Shown here piece by piece: positions 36,529 through 44,940 of a stretch of DNA of 64,000 bases. The translations under genes and the position numbers were made by a program. Position 1 is the first letter of the stretch. Each line of letters starts with the position of its first letter. The stretch covers positions 1-64,000 of the forward strand of contig JAUCQB010000213.1 of assembly GCA_030372985.1 (NCBI GenBank), in the 5' to 3' direction. The DNA is from Phycisphaerae bacterium. Its GTDB lineage: Bacteria > Planctomycetota > Phycisphaerae > UBA1845 > PWPN01. A model generated the notes under the pieces. That model was not told the DNA's origin. It made no database searches and saw only the letters and a list, made by a program, of their open reading frames with translations.

Positions 36529-37188
36529 ATGAACGAAACCGGTATGACCCTCGTCCAATCACGTGGCCAGACGACCCGGGCAGACATTCTTCAGGTCGCC
36601 CGCCAGTTGTTCAGCAAACACGGCTACCACAGAACCGGGATTGCCGACATCCAGGAGGCCACCGGCCTGACCAAAGGGGCGTTCTATCACCACTTTCGCT
36701 CGAAGGAAGCCCTGGCCCTGGCCATCCTGGAACGGACCCGCCAGGAGTACGCCGAGCAGCTTTTTGCCCCGGCCATGCAGCAGCAAACGGCCGCAGAGCG
36801 TCTGGAGGCCCTGCTTGATCGCGCGGTTGCCTTGAACAGCCGGCCGGAGTGGTGCAACTGTCAGATGCTGGCGACCCTGACGGCCGAGTTGACTCCCGCC
36901 GACGGCCGTCTTCGAGAGGCCGTCCAGGATATCTACGGCGACTTGCATGAACGCTGCCGCGGGCTGCTGAGTGAGGCCCGCGAGGCCGGTCACGCCAGCG
37001 ACCAGATCGACCCGGATACAGGGGCCCAGTGGATCGCCAGCACCTTAACCGGGTTGAGCCTGGCCAGAAAACTGGGGATTGCACGCGTGCCGGCGGGCAA
37101 CCTGATTGATGCGATGAAGCGATCGCTTATCAAGCGACCGGCCAAGGCAAAGGGGCAGGCTCCTCGTAACGCCACATCGCCGCGGTGA
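36529..37188 (+). CDS. TetR-family transcriptional regulator
   Basis: 219 residues from the ATG at 36529 (GGGAGG nine bases upstream). Helix-turn-helix: TRADILQVARQLFSKHGY, then GIADIQEATGLTKGAFYHHF and RSKEALALAILE, the classic TetR DNA-binding region. The C-terminal ligand domain (55-205) includes NSRPEWCNCQMLATLTAEL and resembles YcdC/AcuR-like regulators of small electrophiles, a weak guess. The operator palindrome immediately upstream suggests autorepression. No target gene follows; the next gene is 690 bp away. Confidence 0.9.
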   Translation: MNETGMTLVQSRGQTTRADILQVARQLFSKHGYHRTGIADIQEATGLTKGAFYHHFRSKEALALAILERTRQEYAEQLFAPAMQQQTAAERLEALLDRAVALNSRPEWCNCQMLATLTAELTPADGRLREAVQDIYGDLHERCRGLLSEAREAGHASDQIDPDTGAQWIASTLTGLSLARKLGIARVPAGNLIDAMKRSLIKRPAKAKGQAPRNATSPR

Positions 37189-37664
37189 CATCCCGTGTGC
37201 GCTTGGACTGTCGGCCTGAGATCCGCATGGACCTGCCCCGCTGGATCGGTGGTGGTTGGTGTGCTGTCGCGGGATCCTCCGGCCATCGACGTCTGCTTCG
37301 GTCGCCGGTCGCCATCTACGAGCCAATGCTCTTATGCAGTCCGATCCCACGCGATCACAGCCCGCTGCGACCAGATATGCTGCCGGACCATGCCTATCTC
37401 AAGACGATGCTGCGGTGGTGTCCGAAAGACGACAACGCAGACGCCGGGCGACGAGATCGAAAGGTACATCCTCTTCTTTGATTCGATCGGCGATGGACTG
37501 CGTGATGGGTAACCGTGAGTTTGCGGCACGGGGCGATCAGGACGTATCCATCGTCTCATCTCATCCGACCGCATCAACGCTGCGCAGGGCTTGTGAGGTC
37601 TCTGGCCGGCGTCTTTGGGATTGGATCATCTGTCGTTATCAGAGCAGCGCGACAGGCGGCGCCG
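37189..37664. other. Gene-free stretch
   Basis: Short frames exist on both strands but none has a recognised domain, ribosome site or credible composition. No clear repeat seen. It leads into the operator pair at 37665. Confidence 0.5.
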
Positions 37665-37697
37665 GTTAATCGAGTAACGGCAAGTTACTCGATTAAC
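37665..37697. promoter_or_regulatory. Pair of LacI-type operators in inverted orientation
   Basis: GTTAATCGAGTAAC (37665-37678) and its exact reverse complement (37684-37697) are separated by 5 bp. Each 14-mer is itself near-palindromic about a central CG, the hallmark of LacI-family sites, and their centres are 19 bp apart. The same site, 13 of 14 bases, occurs at 44769 beside the lacI-like gene. They lie about 58 bp upstream of the -35 at 37755. Confidence 0.65.
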
Positions 37698-37754
37698 TTA
37701 ACCGGTTTGCCCGTTGCGAACACACCAAAACCTCATCAGAACCGGTGTTTTCGC

Positions 37755-37782
37755 TTGACCCTGCGACTGCGCCTCGTATACT
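37755..37782 (+). promoter_or_regulatory. Sigma70-type promoter of the PEP-CTERM gene
   Basis: TTGACC (37755-37760) and TATACT (37777-37782) with 16-bp spacing, about 90 bp before the ATG at 37876. Confidence 0.65.
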
Positions 37783-37875
37783 GGCATGTAGTAGAAACTT
37801 CAGAGGGGTGGGGGACGTGGAGCATTTCTTCGTGTGCAACACCACCACTCCTGGCAATCGAACAGGAGGACTCCA

Positions 37876-38742
37876 ATGGAAAGGCAATACTTCTCAAGAG
37901 CAATGTTGGTGGCATGTGTGACCCTGGCCTGCTGGGCCACCGCGGCCCAGGCCCTGCCGGTGCTGATCGCCCAGACCGGCTTCGAGGTAGCGGAGGGCTA
38001 TCCGGATCCGTCGCCGGCCTACGACGTTCGCAGCAGCAGCCTCGCGCTGAAGGACGGTGCCGGCTGGGGTGGAAATACCTGGGCGGGCAGCAACGGCGGC
38101 GAAGCCTACACCTACGTCGCAAGCGACGCCACCGCCTACGATGGCAGCCAATACCTGGTCATGCACCGGGAGAAAGGCGGCACGGCGAACCGTGAGATCA
38201 TTCTGCGCCGCAAGTTCGACACGTCGCTGATTCAGGACCAGCGCATCATGCTGTCATTGGCCTTCCGTCTGGACGCGGTCCGGACGGCTCCCAATTACTT
38301 CGATGGTGCCTTCAACATCTATCTGGAACATAACGGCACCACAGGTCACATAGGCGACGAGAACGTCCGGCTCGAGTTCACCAAGGAGAATTACGTCAAG
38401 GTTCGTGAGAACGGCGTCTCAGCCACCGTGGGAAACTGGGATCAGCCCGGGACCTTCTTTGCTCTCAACTCATGGGCGACGGTGGTTCTGGACGTCGATC
38501 TGGTTAATGAACAGGCCGATTTCTATATGAACGGTACCTTGGTCGGCAACTACCAGTTCAACAAGGCACTGGAGGGTGCCACCTTAGATCAGATCCGCTT
38601 CAAGGGGCCCAGGGCTTACGATGGGAGCCCCAATGACGGTGTGTCCATCGACGCCGTCATGCTGACCACCGTGCCCGAGCCGGCCGCACTTGCTTTGCTG
38701 GCACTTGGCGGTCTGATCGGTCGGCGGCGCATACGGGCCTGA
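37876..38742 (+). CDS. Secreted PEP-CTERM protein, beta-sandwich (LamG-like) domain
   Basis: 288 residues, AGGAGGA seven bases upstream. Signal peptide to about residue 27 (ACWATAAQA). One domain of ~230 residues with alternating beta pattern (GFEVAEGYPDPSPAYDV ... VLDVDLVNEQADFYMNGTLVG) resembles LamG/concanavalin-like carbohydrate-binding sandwiches. The C-terminus is VPEPAALALLALGGL then RRR, a PEP-CTERM signal that exosortase cleaves to attach or release the protein. The same domain, over 90% identical, begins the next gene. Promoter and paired LacI-type sites are upstream. Confidence 0.8.
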   Translation: MERQYFSRAMLVACVTLACWATAAQALPVLIAQTGFEVAEGYPDPSPAYDVRSSSLALKDGAGWGGNTWAGSNGGEAYTYVASDATAYDGSQYLVMHREKGGTANREIILRRKFDTSLIQDQRIMLSLAFRLDAVRTAPNYFDGAFNIYLEHNGTTGHIGDENVRLEFTKENYVKVRENGVSATVGNWDQPGTFFALNSWATVVLDVDLVNEQADFYMNGTLVGNYQFNKALEGATLDQIRFKGPRAYDGSPNDGVSIDAVMLTTVPEPAALALLALGGLIGRRRIRA

Positions 38743-39607
38743 GCGAAAAAACGATTGAACGGATATCAGGATCATCCGGGCACAGATCATGAGTGCTCGC
38801 GCGGTATCGCAGCGCATGGCGATGATCCGGCCTCGGTAAAGGAGAAGAACATGAAGAGGTATCGGGCAGCAGGTGTTTTCGTTCTCACCGTACTGGCTAT
38901 CGCAATCGGCGGTCAAGCGGCGCCGCTCGCCGATACCTCTTTCGAGGTTGACCAGGGCTATCCTGCTCCGACGCCGGCCTATGATATCCGTACCATCATA
39001 CCTACGGACGGTGCCGGCTGGGGCGGAAACACCTGGGCGGGCAGCAACGGCGGCGAAGCCTACACCTACGTCGCAAGCGACACCACCGCCTATGCCGGCA
39101 GCCAGTATTTGGTCATGCACCGGGAGAAAGGCGGCACGGCGAACCGTGAGATCATTCTGCGCCGCAAGTTCGACACGTCGCTGATTCAGGACCAGCGCAT
39201 CATCCTGTCATTGGCCTTTCGCCTGGACGCGGTCCGGACGGCTCCGAACTACTTCGACGGCGCCTTCAACATCTATCTGGAACATAACAGCACCACAGGT
39301 CACATCGGCGATGAAAACGTGCGGATCGAGTTCACCAAGGAAAGCTACGTCAAGGTTCGTGAGAACGGCGTCTCCGCCATCGTGGGGAACTGGGATCAGC
39401 CCGGAACCTTTTTTGCCCTCAATTCATGGGCGACGGTGGTTCTGGACGTCGATCTGGTTGCTCAACGGGCCGATTTCTATATGAACGACACCTTGGTCGG
39501 CAACTACCAGTTCAACAAGGCACTGGAAGAGGGTGCCACCTTAGATCAGATCCGTTTCAAGGGGCCCAAGGCTTATGACGGGAGCCCCAACGACGGGGCC
39601 TCCGTTG
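38052..39607 (+). repeat. Tandem duplication of the LamG-like domain coding region
   Basis: 38052-38650 and 39006-39607 align at a 954-bp offset with scattered, mostly silent differences and one 3-bp insertion (near 39528). Identity ends abruptly at both gene ends: the signal peptides and C-terminal sorting regions differ. Confidence 0.85.
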
Positions 39608-41307
39608 ATGCCATCAGCCTGAGCTCCGGCCTCGACCAGGCGGCACCCGGCTGCAGATTCAGCGTCCGTCCGGGCCTCCCCGTGAGCGCGATAGCCAACG
39701 TTGGCCAGCCTGCCGACCCTGCCTCTGTCGCCTACACCCTTTTGAACATCGGTTCGGTCGAGTTGAGTTACGTCGCCGAGGAAGTTAATTCGTCGGGTGA
39801 TCCGGCTGCGTACGACTGGCTTGAGTTGTACGATGCTTCCGGCACCATCCCGTCGCTCGGTCAGGGTACCGTGACCGCCGGCATCAACACCAGCGGGCTG
39901 GCCGGCGGCAACTACACGGCCTACGTGAAGATCTCTGACAAAGACAACCCGCAATGCGGCAGCCAGATCCGCCGTATCGACCTGACTGTCATCGCTTGCG
40001 AGTGGACGGTCGATTCCTGCAACCAGGTACGCGTCTACAACCTCGAGTACCCCCAGGTGCCGGTCGAGCCGGTGGTCTACCGCATCACCAACACCGGCCT
40101 GCACCCGTTCAGTTACACGGTCGGGAAAACCGGGAGCAGTTGCTTTGAGTGGTTAACCCTGTCCGGCGATACCGGGACGCTCAACCCCGGAGAGCACGCC
40201 GATGTGGTCGCGACCATTCACCCGGAGGCGCTCACCGGCCAACCGACCGACGAGTCCTACAGTTGCGATCTCATCTTCACCGACAACTGCTCCGTGCAGA
40301 CCATCACCCGCACGGTGCGGATCCGGTACCTGGGCATCGGTGACACACAGGTCTTCAGCTACGACGGGGATGCCAACCCTGAAGACGACGACTCGGCTGG
40401 AACGGGTTTCAAGTTCCAGGTGGCGGATGGTGTGGGTGCCGGCACATCGGAGATAGACAGCGACGCGGACGACGGCCGGGCATGGCGCATCGTCGATCCA
40501 ACCGGCCAGAAGACAAAATATGAGACCCTCCGCTGGAGTGAGGTCACTCAGACCTGGGAGAAGATTGACATCTATGGCGAGGCCGGGGCCACGATCCTTG
40601 GCCGTTTGCGCGTCCGGAGCTGGGGCCCGACCTCTGACGAGACCAAGCGGGACGGCGGGCTGTATGTCTGGGAGCCAGACAGTATCTCGGCCACGCTCCA
40701 CTGGGGCGGGGCGACCGACGGCGTATTGATGGATCGTGAGCGCACCGGAGCCCAGGTGACACTCACGCCGACCGACCAGTATGTCACCTTCCGCATGACC
40801 ATGGTCGGCCGAGACGGCGATGCGTGGGACTGCGGCCGCATTCTCCGTATCTATGTAGACGAGAACCCCACGCCTGTGCTCGAGTTGCTCAGTGCCGGAG
40901 AGGAGGGCAATGACACCAAGGAGGGATTCGGCTTCGGTGCGGGCAGCACGGACGGCACGTACGACATTGCCTTCGACTGGATCTCCGGCACCAACGCGGG
41001 TGCCTTCGCGCCGGGTGACGAGGTGGCGGTCATCGGTCGCAGTTTGATCCCCAAGAGGTGCCCGAGGCCGTTCGCCGACGCTGATGAAGATGGCGACGTG
41101 GACCAGGCGGACTTCGCCGCCTTCCAGGCGTGCTTCCTTGGGCAGACTGTGCAGGCCGCGGGGACCTGCGTGTGCTTTGATCAGACGGATTCTCTTGGGA
41201 CGGGTCCGGCAGACGGCTATGTGGACCAGAACGACATGGCGAAGTTTGAGCTCTGCGCCAGTGGGCCGGGTATTCCTGCTGACAGCGCTTGCGAGGATAC
41301 GCCGTGA
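38851..41307 (+). CDS. Secreted multidomain protein ending in a dockerin-like module
   Basis: 818 residues from the ATG at 38851 with AAAGGAGAAG upstream. Signal peptide ~1-23, then the LamG-like domain (25-265) duplicated from the preceding gene. Two Ig-like/BACON-type repeats follow (280-390, 395-500) and a further beta-rich domain (505-745). The C-terminus has two calcium-loop repeats, DADEDGDVDQADFAAFQACF and GPADGYVDQNDMAKFELCAS, of the dockerin type I kind frequent in Phycisphaerae. Probably a surface or exported carbohydrate-binding protein. It may be co-transcribed with the PEP-CTERM gene 108 bp upstream. Confidence 0.8.
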   Translation: MKRYRAAGVFVLTVLAIAIGGQAAPLADTSFEVDQGYPAPTPAYDIRTIIPTDGAGWGGNTWAGSNGGEAYTYVASDTTAYAGSQYLVMHREKGGTANREIILRRKFDTSLIQDQRIILSLAFRLDAVRTAPNYFDGAFNIYLEHNSTTGHIGDENVRIEFTKESYVKVRENGVSAIVGNWDQPGTFFALNSWATVVLDVDLVAQRADFYMNDTLVGNYQFNKALEEGATLDQIRFKGPKAYDGSPNDGASVDAISLSSGLDQAAPGCRFSVRPGLPVSAIANVGQPADPASVAYTLLNIGSVELSYVAEEVNSSGDPAAYDWLELYDASGTIPSLGQGTVTAGINTSGLAGGNYTAYVKISDKDNPQCGSQIRRIDLTVIACEWTVDSCNQVRVYNLEYPQVPVEPVVYRITNTGLHPFSYTVGKTGSSCFEWLTLSGDTGTLNPGEHADVVATIHPEALTGQPTDESYSCDLIFTDNCSVQTITRTVRIRYLGIGDTQVFSYDGDANPEDDDSAGTGFKFQVADGVGAGTSEIDSDADDGRAWRIVDPTGQKTKYETLRWSEVTQTWEKIDIYGEAGATILGRLRVRSWGPTSDETKRDGGLYVWEPDSISATLHWGGATDGVLMDRERTGAQVTLTPTDQYVTFRMTMVGRDGDAWDCGRILRIYVDENPTPVLELLSAGEEGNDTKEGFGFGAGSTDGTYDIAFDWISGTNAGAFAPGDEVAVIGRSLIPKRCPRPFADADEDGDVDQADFAAFQACFLGQTVQAAGTCVCFDQTDSLGTGPADGYVDQNDMAKFELCASGPGIPADSACEDTP

Positions 41308-41314
41308 GAATCGT

Positions 41315-41414
41315 CCGGCGGCTCTCCGAGCCTCCGGTTGAAGGACCGTTTTTCGCACTGACGGCTACCGAGGGACCTCGGCCCCTGTGGGCAAGAGGTC
41401 CTTCGCATTATACT
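41315..41414 (+). promoter_or_regulatory. Hairpins and -10 element before the TPR glycosyltransferase
   Basis: A stem CCGG-c-GGCTC/GAGCC-t-CCGG (41315-41337) may end the preceding gene. A second, CCGAGGgaCCTCGG, is at 41368-41381. TATACT (41409-41414) ends seven bases before the ATG at 41422, so a transcript starting at the usual distance would be nearly leaderless; no Shine-Dalgarno sequence and no good -35 are seen. Confidence 0.4.
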
Positions 41415-41421
41415 GAGACCC

Positions 41422-43533
41422 ATGAGTGCCCAGCGGATGCGGACAGTCCTCGCGGCGGGCAGCCTTCTGCTGATGACGGGAGTGGCCTATCTTCCTGCCC
41501 TGCGAGCCGGCTTCATATGGGACGATGATGCCTATGTGACCGCCAACCCGACTTTGGCAGGTCTTGAAGGCTTGCGCCGCATCTGGTTCGATGTCGGGGC
41601 AACGCCGCAGTACTACCCACTTGTCTTCACTACCTTCTGGATCGAAGCACGCGTCTGGCAGCTTCAGCCGTGGGGCTTCCACGCGGTCAACGTATTGCTG
41701 CACGCCGCCAGTGCGATCGTGCTTTGGCGCATCCTGCGCCGGCTGCACATACCCGGCGCGTGGCTGGCGGCCGCCGTCTTCGCTCTGCACCCGGTCCATG
41801 TCGAATCCGTCGCCTGGATCACCGAGCGCAAGAACGTCCTGTCGGGCGTGTTCTATCTCGGGGCGGCGCTTGTCTATCTGCGCTTCGTGGGCATAGGCAC
41901 AACGACAGAAAGCTGGGGGACAGGCCTGCGCAGATTCTACCTGCTGGCCCTCGTCTTGTTTGCCGGCGCGCTGTTGAGCAAAACGGTGACCTGTTCTCTG
42001 CCGGCCGTGATCCTCTTGCTGCTTTGGTGGCAGCGCGGCCGGGTTACCCGGCGCGACCTGGCAGCCCTGGCCCCGCTGTTTCTTCTCGGAGCGGCTATGG
42101 CTCTGCTGACGGCCTGGGTCGAGAGATACCACGTTGGTGCAACCGGCCCGGCATGGTCGCTCTCCTTCCTGGAACGCAGCCTGATCGCCGGCCGGGCGCT
42201 GTGGTTCTACGCAGGCAAACTGATCTGGCCGGCCCGGCTGACGTTCATCTACCCTCGCTGGCAGATAGATGCGAGTGCAGGCTCGCAGTATCTGTATCCC
42301 GCCGCCGCGATCATCATCATTCTTGCCCTTTGGCTGCTGCGGGGCCGGATCGGCCGGGCCCCGCTAACGGCCGTGCTGATCTTTGCCGGCACGCTCCTGC
42401 CCGCCCTGGGCTTCATCAATGTCTATCCCATGCAGTACTCCTTTGTGGCCGATCACTTCCAGTACCTGCCCAGCATCGGGCTGATCGCCCTGGGCATTGG
42501 GATGGGGGCCAGACTGGCCGGCGGCGCGAGTAACGGACAGAGCCCACCGGCCGCCGCCGGTCACACGGCTTGTTGGCCGCCCGCGTTTCGCCTGGTTCTG
42601 TCCGGACTGCTGCTCGCCGTGCTCAGCGTACTGACCTGGCGGCAGGCGGGCCGCTACAACGATCTGGAGACACTCTGGCGCGACACCATCGACAAGAACC
42701 CCTCCTGCTGGCTGGCTCACAACAATCTCGGCATTCTGATGCGGAATGCGCACGATCGTGAGCAGGCCGCCCGGTGCTTCCGGGAAGCGCTCAGGCTCAA
42801 GCCTGACTACGCGCTGGCCCACTTCAATCTCGGCACACTCCTGGCGGACATCGGAAAGACCGACGAGGCCGTCGAACGCCTCTCACAGGGACTGCGGTAT
42901 CTGCCCAATGATGCGCAGGCACTCAACTCTCTTGGCATGATTCGGGCCAGGCAGGGACGGCCGGAGGAGGCCATCCGGTGCTATCAGCAGGCACTCGACG
43001 CCAAGCCCGGATACGCCGCCGCGCACTTTAATCTTGGAGCCGTGCTGGCGGATCTCGGTCGGTATGCCGCCGCGGTGGACCACTTCCGCATCGGCTTGAA
43101 GGCGCAAGCGGACGATTTCCGCGCTCGCAACCGGCTGGGAGAATTACTCGATCAACTCGGAGAGACGCGTCAAGCAATCGTGCAGTATCGAGAAGCAATC
43201 CGACTTTGCCCAGGCTGGGTGGTGCCGATCAACAACCTGGCCTGGCGGTTGGCCACGAGCCCCGAAGCCGAATGCCGCGATGGCCACGAGGCCATCCGGT
43301 TGGCCGAGCAGGCCTGTTCGGCCACAGGCCATCGGGATCCGGCCATGCTCGATACGCTGGCGGCAGCCTTGGCGGAATCCGGTCGCTATAGCGAGGCCAT
43401 CGCCACCGCGCGGCAAGCCGCCGCAGAAGCCAGAAATCGCAACGACCTGAAGATGGCGAAGGAGATCGAGAACAGATTGGCCGAGTATGAGGCACACCGG
43501 CCATGGCGAACATCAAGCCGGCCCGCCCCGTGA
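41422..43533 (+). CDS. TMTC-like membrane glycosyltransferase with TPR repeats
   Basis: 703 residues. N-terminal ~410 residues are a polytopic membrane region of the GT-C/PMT type: first-loop acidic motif FIWDDDAYVTANP (31-43), HAVNVLLHAASAIVLW, and LHPVHVESVAWITERKNVLS, as in TMTC-like O-mannosyltransferases. The C-terminal part (~425-690) has about five TPRs (NNLGILMRNAHDREQAARCFREAL, AHFNLGTLLADIGKTDEAVERL, and so on). It probably transfers a sugar from a lipid carrier outside the membrane, with TPRs binding the acceptor. It converges with the LacI gene, 15 bp away. Confidence 0.82.
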   Translation: MSAQRMRTVLAAGSLLLMTGVAYLPALRAGFIWDDDAYVTANPTLAGLEGLRRIWFDVGATPQYYPLVFTTFWIEARVWQLQPWGFHAVNVLLHAASAIVLWRILRRLHIPGAWLAAAVFALHPVHVESVAWITERKNVLSGVFYLGAALVYLRFVGIGTTTESWGTGLRRFYLLALVLFAGALLSKTVTCSLPAVILLLLWWQRGRVTRRDLAALAPLFLLGAAMALLTAWVERYHVGATGPAWSLSFLERSLIAGRALWFYAGKLIWPARLTFIYPRWQIDASAGSQYLYPAAAIIIILALWLLRGRIGRAPLTAVLIFAGTLLPALGFINVYPMQYSFVADHFQYLPSIGLIALGIGMGARLAGGASNGQSPPAAAGHTACWPPAFRLVLSGLLLAVLSVLTWRQAGRYNDLETLWRDTIDKNPSCWLAHNNLGILMRNAHDREQAARCFREALRLKPDYALAHFNLGTLLADIGKTDEAVERLSQGLRYLPNDAQALNSLGMIRARQGRPEEAIRCYQQALDAKPGYAAAHFNLGAVLADLGRYAAAVDHFRIGLKAQADDFRARNRLGELLDQLGETRQAIVQYREAIRLCPGWVVPINNLAWRLATSPEAECRDGHEAIRLAEQACSATGHRDPAMLDTLAAALAESGRYSEAIATARQAAAEARNRNDLKMAKEIENRLAEYEAHRPWRTSSRPAP

Positions 43534-43548
43534 CGCAGCCGGCCCGGC

Positions 43549-44649
43549 TCAGATGCCGACCACCTCGGAGGGCTCTTGCCCGCTGCCCGGACAGGTGCCT
43601 CCGCGACGAATCTGTGGCGGTACGGCCATGTTCTCGAAGCGGGGGACCGCCTCATCACGCAGGCTCACGAGCTGGCGGACGGCCAGCTCGCCCACCGTGT
43701 GCCAGGAGACGTCCACCGAGGTGATCGGCGGGCAGCCCGGTGCGCGCCAAAGCGACGCGTCACATCCCACCAGGCAGGTGTCCTCGGGCACGCGCAAGCC
43801 GGCAGCATGACACGCCATCAGTGTGCCCACGCCGGCGACGGAGGAAGCCGCATACACGCCGTCCGGGCGCAGGTCGTTGAGCCGGGGAGCAAGCCAGTCG
43901 ATGGTGCCGTAATCGCCCGCATCCCTGGGTATTTCGACAACATCAATGCGGGCGCCGACTTCGCGAGCGATTTCCGCGGCCCCCTGTTGACGCAGCCGCA
44001 AGGCATCACGGGGCATGGCGTCGCGGACAATCGCCCAGTGACGCCGGCCGGCATTGGCCAGGAGTTCACCGGCCATGCGCCCCGCCGCCCGGTTGTCCAT
44101 GTCGATCACGTTGCAGGGGTGACTCGATGCCTCATCGGGGAACACCACCACCGCGGGAAAACCTCTTTCAATCCGCCGGCGAATCGCATCATCCAACAGC
44201 GGCAACGGCGTGCGCAATATGGCCCCGAAGACCCCACCGTCGAGAACGCCGCGCACGCGGTCCACCGTATCACTCGCGTCTGGTGAGTCTTGCGTGGCCA
44301 GCACCGGGTAAAGCCCCAGTTTCCGGGCCTCGTCGATTACGCCGGCCTGGAAGCGGCCCTCGAAGGCCTGATGGTGCCACGAGATCGCGTCCACGTCGCC
44401 GGTGCCCCGCAGAACCAGGGCGAAGAACGAGGGATGCGGGTTTCTGAGGCTGACCGCCATGAGGTTCACCTGGTAACCGAGCCGCTCGGCGATCAGATGG
44501 ACCTTCTGGATCGTCTCAGGCTTGAAACGGCGGGCCGCGGCCTGCGGGTTCGACAGGATAATTGAGACGGTCGCTCGAGACACGCCGGCTCGCTCGGCAA
44601 TGGCCCGCATCGTGGGGCGACCGGTTCTGTGATCCGCGCTGGCGCTCAT
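43549..44649 (-). CDS. LacI-family transcriptional regulator
   Basis: 366 residues. HTH (residues 12-32): TMRAIAERAGVSRATVSIIL, followed by hinge sequence SNPQAAARRFKPETIQKV. The periplasmic-binding-protein-like ligand domain (65-340) contains FPAVVVFPDE and DNRAAGRMAGELL and closes with VDVSWHTVGELAVRQLV. It is divergent from the giant sugar enzyme at 44941. The 16-bp near-palindrome in the shared upstream region, repeated before the PEP-CTERM gene, is the likely binding site. Its inducer is probably a sugar released by those enzymes. Confidence 0.92.
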   Translation of the reverse strand: MSASADHRTGRPTMRAIAERAGVSRATVSIILSNPQAAARRFKPETIQKVHLIAERLGYQVNLMAVSLRNPHPSFFALVLRGTGDVDAISWHHQAFEGRFQAGVIDEARKLGLYPVLATQDSPDASDTVDRVRGVLDGGVFGAILRTPLPLLDDAIRRRIERGFPAVVVFPDEASSHPCNVIDMDNRAAGRMAGELLANAGRRHWAIVRDAMPRDALRLRQQGAAEIAREVGARIDVVEIPRDAGDYGTIDWLAPRLNDLRPDGVYAASSVAGVGTLMACHAAGLRVPEDTCLVGCDASLWRAPGCPPITSVDVSWHTVGELAVRQLVSLRDEAVPRFENMAVPPQIRRGGTCPGSGQEPSEVVGI

Positions 44650-44767
44650 CTCCGTTTCCTATTCTCGTCGTTTCCCCGAGCCATCTCCATCGAGAACCTC
44701 GGAAGGACACGTTTCCCTTCAGGCATTATATCGCAGGTCTGGACGGCGTATCCCCAGAGTCAAGGCC

Positions 44768-44783
44768 GGTTACTCGATTGACC
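44768..44783. promoter_or_regulatory. Predicted LacI operator between the lacI-like and sugar-enzyme genes
   Basis: GGTTACTCGATTGACC is near-palindromic about a central CG. Its core GTTACTCGATTGAC matches 13 of 14 bases of the site at 37684. It lies ~120 bp from the regulator's start and ~160 bp from the start of the large enzyme. Nothing else was recognised in 44650-44940. Confidence 0.65.
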
Positions 44784-44940
44784 AGGTAGGCTGCAGGCGC
44801 AGTACCATCCTCCTCGTACTCAATGCCGACAGCAACTCCGGCCGCGCCGTCGTCGTTCTCATTGAAACCCGAGGGTCTTTGCGTCCACAATACGTCTCCG
44901 GGCCGCGTGAGGGCACAACGACATGCCGAAAGGACAGCGC

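Noticed and set aside
37332..37577. Minus-strand 81-codon frame between the TetR gene and the operator pair
   Set aside because: No ribosome site, no recognised domain, composition like random GC-rich sequence.
41315..41337. Hairpin after the dockerin gene as an intrinsic terminator
   Set aside because: The stem is good but the T run (TTTTT) is more than ten bases away, so it was kept only as a possible end point.
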